Part shown: positions 53,008 to 60,432 of the stretch, piece after piece | Numbering within the stretch: the first letter of the stretch is position 1 | Layout of the letters: each line of letters starts with the position of its first letter | Source: Larkinella soli | GTDB taxonomy: Bacteria > Bacteroidota > Bacteroidia > Cytophagales > Spirosomataceae | Direction: 5' to 3' | Assembly (NCBI RefSeq): GCF_003703975.1 | Contig: NZ_ML112622.1 | Location: 187,971 to 251,970, forward strand | DNA: 64,000 nt | Translations under genes and position numbers: made by a program | The notes under the pieces: model-generated | Told to the model about the DNA's origin: nothing | The model's input: only the letters and a program-made list of their open reading frames with translations | Database searches by the model: none

Positions 53008-53114
53008 AGGGCTGCGGGAAGCGGAAGATTATGGGGTTATTTTGGTCCGGAAGCAACCAAAACCGGAGTTGGTTCGTACGTGTAGTGACATTCAACTACC
53101 CCAGCGTACGCACA

Positions 53115-53387
53115 ATGAATTCCCTTTTATGGATGCTTCCGGCCGTGCCGGCCGGGCTGTATGCAGCCGCTCTTCTCCGGATTTTGCTGAAAGTCCGGAA
53201 AAAGTGTGAATGCCCGGAATGCCGGAATGCGATTCATCTCGAACGCACCTACCGACCCGGGTGGATGAAGCGGTATTTCGGCTACCTGCCCCTGAAATAC
53301 TTTCATTGCCGCTCCTGCCACTATACGTTTTACCTGCATAGGGACACACCGGATACCGAACCGGTCCGGGCAGAGAAGTATTCCTGA
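53115..53387 (+). CDS. Small membrane protein with zinc-ribbon-like Cys pairs
   Basis: A 90-residue protein: one N-terminal membrane helix (LLWMLPAVPAGLYAAALLRILL) and a soluble part with two Cys pairs, CECPEC and HCRSC, resembling a treble-clef or zinc ribbon. From the start at 53115 the Met is followed by the helix; a longer frame back to 53004 overlaps the PrsW gene stop by 4 bp and encodes unlikely residues, but cannot be ruled out. No known family. Confidence 0.75.
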   Translation: MNSLLWMLPAVPAGLYAAALLRILLKVRKKCECPECRNAIHLERTYRPGWMKRYFGYLPLKYFHCRSCHYTFYLHRDTPDTEPVRAEKYS

Positions 53388-53396
53388 AACGGCAGA

Positions 53397-53723
53397 TTAC
53401 AGTCCGACCATGATGCCTTTCACGAGCAGGATCAGGAAAGCGAAAGCCGTAATGACCAGCCCCCACTCGCGAAGACGGGTCATGACCTGCTTCATTTCGA
53501 TCTGGCTCTGATAAGCGCCAATGAAATGTTCGGCAATGTCGGCGGAGGCAAACAGGCTGGCTGCCTGGAGCAGATTCCATGCATAATCATAACCGTCGAC
53601 ACATTTTTGCCAGATGAGAGGCTGAAGAAAGAAGTAAACCACCACGACCCACTCCTTCATTCCAAACCGGGTTACCCTTCCCTGTACCCGGTTCGCGAGG
53701 CTGATAAACAGTTGTTTCAACAT
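53397..53723 (-). CDS. Small membrane protein of unknown function
   Basis: A 108-residue protein with two membrane segments (about 24-40, VVVVYFFLQPLIW, and 85-105, GLVITAFAFLILLVKGIMV) and an amphipathic stretch between. I pick the ATG at 53723: a TATCTTTG promoter element lies at 53745-53752, between it and the farther in-frame ATG at 53768, so the latter is unlikely. It ends 9 bp from the convergent 90-residue gene. Confidence 0.7.
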   Translation of the reverse strand: MLKQLFISLANRVQGRVTRFGMKEWVVVVYFFLQPLIWQKCVDGYDYAWNLLQAASLFASADIAEHFIGAYQSQIEMKQVMTRLREWGLVITAFAFLILLVKGIMVGL

Positions 53724-53744
53724 GCTGCGTACGATGAGCAATCT

Positions 53745-53752
53745 CAAAGATA
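53745..53752 (-). promoter_or_regulatory. -7 element (TATCTTTG)
   Basis: Minus-strand match to TAnnTTTG. With it the 53723 start has a leader of about 15 bases. Confidence 0.5.
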
Positions 53753-53807
53753 GCAAACATCCTGCCATGTTGACACTAACTCTATATAAAAAAAATACTA
53801 AAAAGTA

Positions 53808-54797
53808 TTATTTACCCGGCCGGTGCATCATCAGCGTCTCGATTTCCGAGGTTACCTGCGCAACAGGCATGGCCTCGACCAGATAGGCATGGGGGCCGTT
53901 CGGATCGTCCTGCCAGGTGTTGCTGCCGCCGTTCAGCACGATGCGCCCGCGCTTCAGGGTATAATACGGCTCGACGCCCCGGATCGCCACCAGCACCGCC
54001 GTCTGGTCCCAGCTCATGCGGCCGTTGTTGTCTTCTTTTGTTTTCGGCATACAGAGGGCGAAGACGTCCTTCACCGGACTTTTCAGCGTCTGGTCGGCCA
54101 CCAGCCGCGGGCCGGTTTTGATCTGTTTCCCGATCTCGAATCCGCTGAAGACGATCGGTGTGGGCCAGCCGGCAAAGGCCCGCTGCGAAGCCAGTGAGTC
54201 CTTGTGAACGTTGAATTCGTGGCCTTTCGGGAAGCCGCCCGCCATCGCCACAAGTTGCTTTACCTTTTTCTGCACCAGTTCTTTTCCCGACAGCTTCGAG
54301 TACCGGTCCGGGCCGGATTCGAGCAGGTTGGCCAGGTTAGTCAGAAACCCGACGGTCACGACGGTCACGCTGCCGTCGGGCTGGGCGGCCAGCACCTGCC
54401 GGTAGGTCGTCACGGCATCCGGCGCTTCGGAACTGGAGCGGATGCGGTGCGGGTATTTCTCCACCAGCATTTCGGGCCACTTCTGCCAGGCACCATCCGA
54501 AACTGCCGGGCCTTTCGGAACGCCCGTCGGCAGGTTCGGGCGACCGAAGAAGGTATTCAGGACGTCGATGGTCGGGACGATCAGTTCGTGCTTGTTGGAG
54601 GCAATGACGGCCAGGGGTCGGGCCTCTCCCCGGTCGGCCAGGGCGTGCAGCACTGCCATCGCGCCCACGTCGTCATAATCCGGGCCGATGTCGGTATCGA
54701 GAATGACAGGAACGGGCGTTTTGGCACGGCTGCCGGAGTTCTGGGCCAGGGAAAGGAGGCTGAACGCCGTCAGGCAAAGGGTCAGGAAGACTTTCAT
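53808..54797 (-). CDS. Secreted nucleoside hydrolase family protein
   Basis: A 329-residue protein with a signal peptide (MKVFLTLCLTAFSLLSLA) and the inosine-uridine nucleoside hydrolase fold. The calcium-binding Asp cluster is VILDTDIGPDYDDVGAMAV (D-x-D-x4-D-D, residues about 33-42). The later segment GEFPKGHEFNV-type (GGFPKGHEFNVHKD) holds a conserved Asn. It hydrolyses the N-glycosidic bond of nucleosides, here extracytoplasmically, for scavenging. Catalytic His of classical IunH is not obvious, so substrate range may be unusual. Confidence 0.9.
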   Translation of the reverse strand: MKVFLTLCLTAFSLLSLAQNSGSRAKTPVPVILDTDIGPDYDDVGAMAVLHALADRGEARPLAVIASNKHELIVPTIDVLNTFFGRPNLPTGVPKGPAVSDGAWQKWPEMLVEKYPHRIRSSSEAPDAVTTYRQVLAAQPDGSVTVVTVGFLTNLANLLESGPDRYSKLSGKELVQKKVKQLVAMAGGFPKGHEFNVHKDSLASQRAFAGWPTPIVFSGFEIGKQIKTGPRLVADQTLKSPVKDVFALCMPKTKEDNNGRMSWDQTAVLVAIRGVEPYYTLKRGRIVLNGGSNTWQDDPNGPHAYLVEAMPVAQVTSEIETLMMHRPGK

Positions 54798-54829
54798 GGT
54801 TTAGGGGATTATTCGGCTAAGTTCCGAAA

Positions 54830-55921
54830 TTACACCCATAAGCCGTCTCCTTTCAAAAAATTTCTAAGTACCGCCTTCACCTCGCCCGGCGGTGTACTGA
54901 GCCCGACGGCACTGTCCAGCCGCCGAAGCCGCTGCCCTTCCAGCGACGACAGTTCGCCGTCGATCAGGATACTGAAAATGAACAGCCGTTCGAGGCCCTG
55001 ACGGATGTGTTCCGGGCAGGCAGCAAGTTGCTCGGGCAGGTAGGCGGTCGGCATTTCGTAGCGCAGGTTGAACCTGGCGGTCAGTGATTCGATCAGGAGC
55101 AGATGCGGGTAGTTATCGGGTTTCAGGGAAACGGCCGCATACTGAAGAACGCCCGGAATCTGGCCCCTGAAGGTCTGGTCCCGCCCGAATTCCTCACATA
55201 ATTCATTCACGAACTGGCGGATGGTCAGGGGAGCCATGATCCGGACCTGGGCCTGCTTCAGAATGGACACGGTGGCCAGACCGGACCAGAGGGCGAACAC
55301 TACCGTGCTCGACATCACCATGAAATACGGTTCGAGCGGCCCTCCCTTGCCGATCCGGGCGGCCAGCTGGAGCAGGCCGTCGCTGAGCAGGGCCAGGATG
55401 AAAATGGTCAGGAGGTAGCCCGGCATGGTCCAGGGCAGCAGAGGCCGGGGGGTCAGACGCGGTCGGAACATGCCGCGCTGTGTGCTGTTCCCGGCCAGCT
55501 TTTTCAGGTGCGTGCCGAACTGGGCGTCGTGCTGCCGCGGAAACTGACAGGCGATTTCCACCAGACGAACGGCCCATGAATGAACCATGATCTGGGCGTG
55601 CAGCATCAGATACAGCACTAAGGCGGCAAACAGGATGCTGACCAGGGGCCAGTCGCCCAGGGCGGTATGCGTCCGGGTAAACCACTCGCGCCAGAAAATA
55701 TGGGGCAGATATACCACCCAGACGGCCGCAGCGCCCAGGAAGGCCGATACCAGCGTGGCCCCGGCTTTGAGCCGACGGATCACCCGTCGTTCCATCCCGT
55801 TAAGCACAAAGGGCTCATCGGAAGGGTGATCGGCATTGACGACCCGAACCAGATAGCGAAGGGCGGTTCGGTTCAGGGGAACCCGGGAGGAGTCGTCAGC
55901 AGAATCAGGTACTTCAATCAT
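54830..55921 (-). CDS. Membrane protein with TerB-like C-terminal domain
   Basis: A 363-residue protein with several membrane helices in the first two thirds (for example AGATLVSAFLGAAAVWVVYLP and PLVSILFAALVLYLMLHAQIM) and a C-terminal all-helical segment (LAACPEHIRQGLERLFIFSILIDGELSSLEGQRLRRLDSAVGL) that resembles TerB/DUF533 domains. Start at 55921 is chosen; a longer frame reaches 56002 and would overlap the upstream oxidoreductase gene, and its first 27 codons lie within a 15-bp stem-loop. Function unknown. Confidence 0.72.
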   Translation of the reverse strand: MIEVPDSADDSSRVPLNRTALRYLVRVVNADHPSDEPFVLNGMERRVIRRLKAGATLVSAFLGAAAVWVVYLPHIFWREWFTRTHTALGDWPLVSILFAALVLYLMLHAQIMVHSWAVRLVEIACQFPRQHDAQFGTHLKKLAGNSTQRGMFRPRLTPRPLLPWTMPGYLLTIFILALLSDGLLQLAARIGKGGPLEPYFMVMSSTVVFALWSGLATVSILKQAQVRIMAPLTIRQFVNELCEEFGRDQTFRGQIPGVLQYAAVSLKPDNYPHLLLIESLTARFNLRYEMPTAYLPEQLAACPEHIRQGLERLFIFSILIDGELSSLEGQRLRRLDSAVGLSTPPGEVKAVLRNFLKGDGLWV

Positions 55922-55924
55922 TTT

Positions 55925-55972
55925 GGAAACGGCTTGCCCAGATACAACTACGTATACGGGCAAGCTGTTTCC
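55925..55972 (-). promoter_or_regulatory. 15-bp stem-loop directly before the TerB-like gene
   Basis: GGAAACGGCTTGCCC (55925-55939) and GGGCAAGCTGTTTCC (55958-55972) pair with one G-T mismatch around an 18-base loop. On the minus strand it ends 3 bp before the ATG and there is no T run, so it could control translation or protect an RNA end rather than terminate. Confidence 0.6.
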
Positions 55973-55983
55973 GAAATACCGGA

Positions 55984-57282
55984 CTAAACCGGATACTTCC
56001 ATTCCCCGCGGTATTCGCGGAATAGCATTTTATTGGCTTCAGGATCGTTCCTGATCTTTTCCTTTTCACCGTCCCATTCCACACTACGCCCAAGTTTATA
56101 CGACAGCATCCCGAGCAGGGCCATATTGGTCGAGCGGTGGGCGATTTCGATGTCGCAGGTCGGACGGGTGTTGGTCCGGACGGCTTTCAGAAAATCCGTC
56201 CAGAGTTCGGCAATATTCTGATCGTCGGGTTTATGCAGCTGGGCGTCCTGGTGAATGATCGGCTTGTTGGGGTTGGACGGGTAGAAGGTCCAGCCGTCGA
56301 GCCAGCCCATGTGGAACGTGCCCTCGGTGCCGTAGAAGTAAACGCCCACGGCCTGCTGCGGGTGGGTTTTTTCGGCCGTGTTGCCCGCAAACTGGCGATG
56401 TTCCCAGACGGCCGTGAAGCCGTCGAAGTCGAAGCTGGCTACCTGATGATCGGGCGCGTCGGTCTGGTCCTGTTTGATGGCCCGGCCGCCGGTGGAGAAA
56501 ACCGTCTTCGGGTATTTTTCCTCCGTCCACCACAGAATCTGGTCCATCCAGTGAATGCCCCAGTCGCCCAGTGTGCCGTTGGCGTAGTTAAGGTACGACC
56601 GCCAGCCGCGCGGGTGCATGGTCCGGTTATAGGCCCGCAGCGGAGCCGGGCCGCACCAGAAGTTCCAGTCCATTTCCTTCGGCGGTTCCTCGTCGGGGGT
56701 AACCTGGCCCGGTCCTCCGCCGTAATGCACGAACGCCCGGGCCATGCCGATCTTGCCGGCTTTGCCGGACTTCAGAAACTCCATGCCCGACACGTTGTGG
56801 GGAGAAACCCGCCGGTGCGTACCGACCTGGCAGACCTTGCCTGTCTGACGGGCTGCATTGACCATCGCCCGCCCTTCCATGATGGTATGTCCGATCGGCT
56901 TTTCGACGTACACGTGCGCGCCCTGCTTCATGGCCTCGATGGCGATCAGCGGGTGCCAGTGGTCGGGCGTGGCTACAATCACGATTTCGGGTTTCTCCTT
57001 GCTGAGCAGTTCCCGGTAATCCCGGTACAGTTTGGGTTTGTCGCTGGTCAGTTTGCCGACCTCCTCGGCGGTTTTGGTCAGTTGGCGCTGGTCCACGTCG
57101 CAGAGCGCCACCACTTTAGACTGCCCGGCCTGCATGGCGCAGCGCAGAATGTTGTTGCCCCACCATCCGGAGCCGATCAGGGCGGTGCGGTAGGTCGACT
57201 GCTGGGCGTAGGTAATAAACGGCCGGGCCGCCAGGGCCGCCCCCGCCAGGGCGGAAGACTTCAGAAAATCGGAACGGTTCAT
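55984..57282 (-). CDS. Gfo/Idh/MocA family oxidoreductase
   Basis: A 432-residue NAD(P)-dependent oxidoreductase. A Tat/Sec-like N-terminal leader (MNRSDFLKSSALAGAALAARPFITYA) precedes the Rossmann motif IGSGWWGNNILRCAMQAGQS. The conserved EKPIGHTIMEGR (Lys in EKP) and a Trp/Gly-rich C-terminal domain (DWGIHWMDQI) are family hallmarks. These exported enzymes act on sugars or sugar acids; glycosidase-like members of the family exist. Substrate cannot be assigned. It precedes the TerB-like gene, with a hairpin in between. Confidence 0.93.
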   Translation of the reverse strand: MNRSDFLKSSALAGAALAARPFITYAQQSTYRTALIGSGWWGNNILRCAMQAGQSKVVALCDVDQRQLTKTAEEVGKLTSDKPKLYRDYRELLSKEKPEIVIVATPDHWHPLIAIEAMKQGAHVYVEKPIGHTIMEGRAMVNAARQTGKVCQVGTHRRVSPHNVSGMEFLKSGKAGKIGMARAFVHYGGGPGQVTPDEEPPKEMDWNFWCGPAPLRAYNRTMHPRGWRSYLNYANGTLGDWGIHWMDQILWWTEEKYPKTVFSTGGRAIKQDQTDAPDHQVASFDFDGFTAVWEHRQFAGNTAEKTHPQQAVGVYFYGTEGTFHMGWLDGWTFYPSNPNKPIIHQDAQLHKPDDQNIAELWTDFLKAVRTNTRPTCDIEIAHRSTNMALLGMLSYKLGRSVEWDGEKEKIRNDPEANKMLFREYRGEWKYPV

Positions 57283-57366
57283 AATCGCTAAGGGAAAGGA
57301 AAAATCGTTGAAAACTAAGCATTCCCCCCAGGAATCACAAACTTTCGGCGGAAACGGAGGGTTTGT

Positions 57367-57374
57367 TACATTTG
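57367..57374 (+). promoter_or_regulatory. -7 element (TACATTTG) of ubiE
   Basis: Fits TAnnTTTG, 114 bp upstream of the ubiE start, leaving a leader of about 107 bases that contains an inverted repeat. Confidence 0.55.
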
Positions 57375-57392
57375 TAGAATGATTGAATAATT

Positions 57393-57457
57393 GAATTGTT
57401 GAATGACTGAATGAAGCTTCGAAATGCTTATCTCAGCAGAGCCTCATTCAACAATTC
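57393..57457. repeat. Inverted repeat of ATTCAAC units in the ubiE leader
   Basis: GAATTGTTGAATGA (57393-57406) and TCATTCAACAATTC (57444-57457) are perfect reverse complements with a 37-base loop. More copies of TTCAACAA/CTCAACAA run to 57487. The block lies between the promoter and the start of ubiE. Confidence 0.65.
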
Positions 57458-57487
57458 TATCATTCAACAACTCAACAATTCACTATT

Positions 57488-58216
57488 ATGTCCGTCGTAC
57501 CGTACAAAGAAAAGAATACCAGCAAGCGAGAACAGATCGAGGAGATGTTCGATAATGTCTCTCCGAAATACGACCTGCTGAACCACCTGCTGAGCGCCGG
57601 CATCGATTTTTACTGGCGGAAGCGGGCCATTGCGCTCCTGCAGCCCGAAAAGCCCCGGACCATTCTCGACATTGCGACCGGCACGGGCGATTTCGCCATC
57701 GAAGCCCTGAAGCTGAACCCGGAAAAGGTGGTCGGCGTCGACATTTCGGAAGGGATGCTGGCGGTCGGACACGAGAAGATGCGGAAGCTGGGCTACGAAA
57801 ACCGCATCGAACTCCGCAGGGGCGATTCGGAAAGATTGCCGTTTTCGGACAATGTTTTCGACGCGGCCATCGTTTCGTTTGGTGTACGGAATTTCGAGAA
57901 TCTGCTGAAGGGTCTGACGGATATGCACCGGGTGGTGCGGCCGGGCGGCACCTGCCTGGTTCTGGAGTTTTCAAAACCGCGCCGGTTTCCGTTCAAACAG
58001 TTTTTTGGATTTTATACGAATCGCATCCTGCCGCTGATCGGCCGAATGGTGTCGAAGGATCCCTCCGCCTACACCTATCTGCCCGAATCGATGCAGGCCT
58101 TTCCGGACGGCCCCGATTTCATACGGGTTTTTGAGCAGGCCGGGTTTACACAGACACGATGGATACCACTTACGTTCGGCATTTGCTCCATATACATCGG
58201 AAAAAAATCCTCCTGA
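57488..58216 (+). CDS. ubiE: Demethylmenaquinone methyltransferase
   Basis: A 242-residue SAM-dependent methyltransferase that converts demethylmenaquinone to menaquinone (or carries out the C-methylation of ubiquinone in other organisms). It has VSPKYDLLNHLLSAGIDFYWRKRAI, the SAM motif LDIATGTGDFAIEAL, and the class-typical RVVRPGGTCLVLEFSKP. In a Bacteroidota the menaquinone pathway applies. It overlaps the start of porT by 58 bp, and the pairing is conserved in the phylum. Confidence 0.95.
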   Translation: MSVVPYKEKNTSKREQIEEMFDNVSPKYDLLNHLLSAGIDFYWRKRAIALLQPEKPRTILDIATGTGDFAIEALKLNPEKVVGVDISEGMLAVGHEKMRKLGYENRIELRRGDSERLPFSDNVFDAAIVSFGVRNFENLLKGLTDMHRVVRPGGTCLVLEFSKPRRFPFKQFFGFYTNRILPLIGRMVSKDPSAYTYLPESMQAFPDGPDFIRVFEQAGFTQTRWIPLTFGICSIYIGKKSS

Positions 58217-58899
58217 TCGGCTTACTGGCGTCGCTGTTCAGCCCGGAACTGCGGGCTCAGTCGACGATGCGCTACCGGCGGGTGCACCTGGAAGATTACG
58301 AAGACCGGGCCATCCGCTACGGTTTTCTGTTTGCGGCCCCGATGACCCGGTTCAACGTCAAATACAGCCCCGGTTACGTGACGGCGGACTCCGCCTATCA
58401 ACTTTATTCGCCCAACAAAGTCGGTTTTCGGGTCGGTTTTGTCATGAATGCCGTCCTCAGTGAACATTTCGACGTCCGGATCACGCCCGCCGTTTCGCTC
58501 TACGGCCGTTCGGTCGAATACCGGTATCCGGGCGGCATCCAGAAGACCGAACTCCGCGAGTCCACCTGGCTGGAGTTTCCGTTGCTGCTGAAATACAAGT
58601 CAAAACGCCGGATGAACTCCCGGATGTACGTTGTCGGGGGAACGTCACTGGGCATCGAAACCAACGTCCGCCGGCGGGAGGTGGCCGGGGCGAGCCGCCT
58701 GCTGACCAAGAACACCGACCTGACGGTGGAGTACGGCATTGGTTTCGAGCAGTTCTTCGAGTTTTTCAAATTTGCCCCGGAGCTGCGGTTCTCCCACGGC
58801 CTGGTGAATCTGTTCGAACCGTTGCAGGGCAGCCCCACCAGCGTGGGTATTCAGAAGCTCCGGACCCATACCGTCACGCTGTATCTGACGTTTGAATAA
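58159..58899 (+). CDS. porT: PorT-like outer-membrane beta-barrel protein (type IX secretion)
   Basis: A 246-residue protein with a signal peptide (KKILLIGLLASLFSPELRAQ) and an outer-membrane beta-barrel-type body, for example VGFRVGFVMNAVLSEHFDVRITPAVSL and the C-terminal HTVTLYLTFE ending in an aromatic-type residue pattern. Sequence pattern and location directly after ubiE match PorT, a component of the T9SS that exports proteins to the Bacteroidota cell surface. The start at 58159 lies inside ubiE; a shorter start would remove the signal peptide. Confidence 0.85.
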   Translation: MDTTYVRHLLHIHRKKILLIGLLASLFSPELRAQSTMRYRRVHLEDYEDRAIRYGFLFAAPMTRFNVKYSPGYVTADSAYQLYSPNKVGFRVGFVMNAVLSEHFDVRITPAVSLYGRSVEYRYPGGIQKTELRESTWLEFPLLLKYKSKRRMNSRMYVVGGTSLGIETNVRRREVAGASRLLTKNTDLTVEYGIGFEQFFEFFKFAPELRFSHGLVNLFEPLQGSPTSVGIQKLRTHTVTLYLTFE

Positions 58900-58925
58900 A
58901 CGGGGCAGATAAGCATTTGAACTTG

Positions 58926-58954
58926 AATCGGTTAAAAAATAATCCGATTTTTTT
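58926..58954 (+). terminator. Intrinsic terminator after porT
   Basis: AATCGG (58926-58931) and CCGATT (58944-58949) pair, extended by TTA/TAA with a bulge, and are followed by TTTTT. Confidence 0.6.
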
Positions 58955-58965
58955 CGGGTAATTCC

Positions 58966-58997
58966 TTGCATAAAGGCCGGCGGGGCCTCTATATTTG
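58966..58997 (+). promoter_or_regulatory. Promoter of the tRNA-Val gene
   Basis: TTG (58966-58968) and TATATTTG (58990-58997), 21 bp apart, fit the Bacteroidota -33/-7 consensus and lie 47 bp before the tRNA. Confidence 0.75.
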
Positions 58998-59044
58998 CAG
59001 TCCCAAACGACACCGACCTGGTGAAGGGCGGGAAAGAAAAACAA

Positions 59045-59119
59045 GGGTTCTTAGCTCAGCTGGTTCAGAGCATCTGCCTTACAAGCAGAGGGTCGGGGGT
59101 TCGAATCCCTCAGGACCCA
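59045..59119 (+). tRNA. tRNA-Val (anticodon TAC)
   Basis: A complete cloverleaf: acceptor stem GGGTTCT/AGGACCC with one T-G pair, D-arm with AGCTCAGCTGG, anticodon stem TCTGC/GCAGA with loop CTTACAA (anticodon TAC), and the T-arm GTTCGAATCC. The discriminator is A119; CCA is not encoded. A good promoter precedes it. As a tRNA gene it is a common integration target, and the atypical region begins just downstream. Confidence 0.97.
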
Positions 59120-59132
59120 CCCTCATAATCAG

Positions 59133-59162
59133 GCACTTATCGGCAACGGTAAGTGCTTTTTT
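59133..59162 (+). terminator. Intrinsic terminator after tRNA-Val
   Basis: GCACTTATC (59133-59141) pairs with GGTAAGTGC (59148-59156) with one T-G pair and a 6-base loop, followed by TTTTTT. Confidence 0.8.
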
Positions 59163-59168
59163 GTTTTC

Positions 59169-59189
59169 GGTTTAAACGCTGGTTTAAAC
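59169..59189. repeat. Direct repeat GGTTTAAAC x2
   Basis: Two identical 9-bp units GGTTTAAAC separated by GCT. Each contains the palindrome GTTTAAAC. They sit directly after the tRNA terminator at the point where composition changes. Confidence 0.5.
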
Positions 59190-59222
59190 AAGATAACCTG
59201 TCAAGTATTCCCAATCAAAAGG

Positions 59223-59835
59223 CTAAGACTCTTTTGTCAAAAATTTGATGGCCCGTTCGAGCGCTTCGTCTCTCCCGGCCTGGATACCTTGGATGGTGGG
59301 TTGTATTTTTATGTCAGGTTGAATTCCAGCCCGCTCAATGGGCATGCCCCTTAGCCCCAACCGAAGATGGCCGGGTATATGGTAGTTGACAAAGTAAGAA
59401 TTGGCTCCGGCGGTTGGACTTCCAATCAACGTAGCATTACAGATCGTTTTTAAGGCCAGCGTCATATTATCGCCGACACTCTGGGCCGCCCGCTGGTCAG
59501 CACCACCACTTTAACCGGCAGGGCCAGCTTTTTGTCATACCGCATCGATTCGGTATACGACCCCTCGCTTGCGATCAATACCCCCCACCGGGCCACAGCC
59601 ATCGCCTTTGGCGAGGTAGCCGGCAGGTTTCCCGAAGCTGGTTATAGATCCCAGGCTGTGTTTTACGAGTCATTGTTTCTACGATTCTGCTCTACTAGGC
59701 ATCGCTGCCCTGCGGATAGCACCGTAAGGTAAAGATAACCCCTTGGCCTGATCGAGCATCTTTAGTATAATGTCGTGAGGCACTCGACTCAACCCACTGG
59801 TCAGATCAAGATACCCCACCTTTGCAGTAAGCCAC
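59223..59835 (-). pseudogene. Decayed S41 family peptidase gene
   Basis: The minus strand preserves the C-terminal part of an S41 (C-terminal-processing-like) peptidase: 59223-59465 reads ICNATLIGSPTAGANSYFVNY and later IERAGIQPDIKIQPTI, ending AIKFLTKES. Upstream, pieces in other frames still resemble the family (VVLTSGR at about 59500; VGYLDLTSGLSRVPHDIILKMLDQAKG at about 59735-59815). Frameshifts and an in-frame stop separate the pieces, and the N-terminal domain is missing. It was probably cut off by an insertion or deletion at the tRNA-side boundary. Confidence 0.75.
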
Positions 59836-59996
59836 TTGACCACCGGTTATCAAAGGCAAGAGAAAATTCCCGCCAACATAATTGAACAGATCCAACAAAT
59901 TTGATATAGAAGTAGGGCAAAAAGATTCAAAGCATTTGATTGAAGATAATATAATGCCTTGAAAAGTATACAAATAAACCATCAAAGCACGATCTC

Positions 59997-60024
59997 TAGT
60001 CTATATTTTGGATAATATAGACTA
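59997..60024. promoter_or_regulatory. 28-bp palindrome upstream of the operon
   Basis: TAGTCTATATT and AATATAGACTA are perfect reverse complements around TTGGAT. It lies 29 bp before the -33 element of the operon promoter, so it could be an operator for an unidentified regulator, a recombination site, or part of a leader hairpin on the other strand. Confidence 0.55.
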
Positions 60025-60052
60025 CATTCAAAAATTTTTTTGACGTTTTTAC

Positions 60053-60084
60053 TTGCATTATTTGAATTTTTCCTAATACCTTTG
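60053..60084 (+). promoter_or_regulatory. Promoter of the four-gene operon
   Basis: TTG (60053-60055) and TACCTTTG (60077-60084) with 21-bp spacing match the Bacteroidota consensus seen also before the tRNA gene. Confidence 0.65.
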
Positions 60085-60191
60085 CGATAAGTAAGAATCA
60101 ATGTAGTCAACTGAGCAGGACTTTACTGGGTCAATAGTGACATCAACCACGTAAGATCAGAGACATAAAACATTAGAAAATTAGAAATCAT

Positions 60192-60428
60192 ATGGAAAAC
60201 ACTAACACAGAAGCAAGAAAACAGAGATTTAAAGTGGTTGCATCTAGGAGAGTACAAAAGGTATTGGATGACATGGAAAACCTCTCTAAATGTGCGAACA
60301 AAAGAAACTATGAATACACAGATGAGGAAATAAAGAAAATGTTCAAAGTATTAAACGAAAAATACATGCAACTAAAAGCAGCTTTTGCTGCCACTTCAGG
60401 ACAAGAAAAAGAGACCTTTAAGTTCTAA
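60192..60428 (+). CDS. Small helical protein heading the GHKL operon
   Basis: A 78-residue Lys-rich protein, predicted all helical: RFKVVASRRVQKVLDDMENLSKCANKRNYEYT followed by an acidic-basic helix DEEIKKMFKVLNEKYMQLKAAF. I associate the pattern RVQKxLDxxxxLxxCxNKxNYEYTxEE with a small unnamed family found in many bacteria, often beside defence or mobile genes. It has no nuclease or HTH motif. It ends 4 bp before the ATPase start, so it is the first gene of the operon. It might act as a regulator or a complex subunit. Codon use is AT-rich, unlike most of the window. Confidence 0.8.
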   Translation: MENTNTEARKQRFKVVASRRVQKVLDDMENLSKCANKRNYEYTDEEIKKMFKVLNEKYMQLKAAFAATSGQEKETFKF

Positions 60429-60432
60429 AGAA

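Larger units (their letters stand above)
59836..60191. other. Control region of the AT-rich operon
   Basis: No ORF with coding character. It contains a perfect 11-bp inverted repeat TAGTCTATATT/AATATAGACTA (59997-60024, spacer TTGGAT), a promoter with TTG at 60053-60055 and TACCTTTG at 60077-60084 (21-bp spacing), and a second inverted pair GACTACATT (60020-60028) with AATGTAGTC (60100-60108) that flanks the promoter. A leader of about 100 bases precedes the first gene. Confidence 0.65.

Noticed and set aside
59532-59732. 66-codon plus-strand frame in the decayed peptidase
   Set aside because: Antisense to peptidase remnants; no family match.
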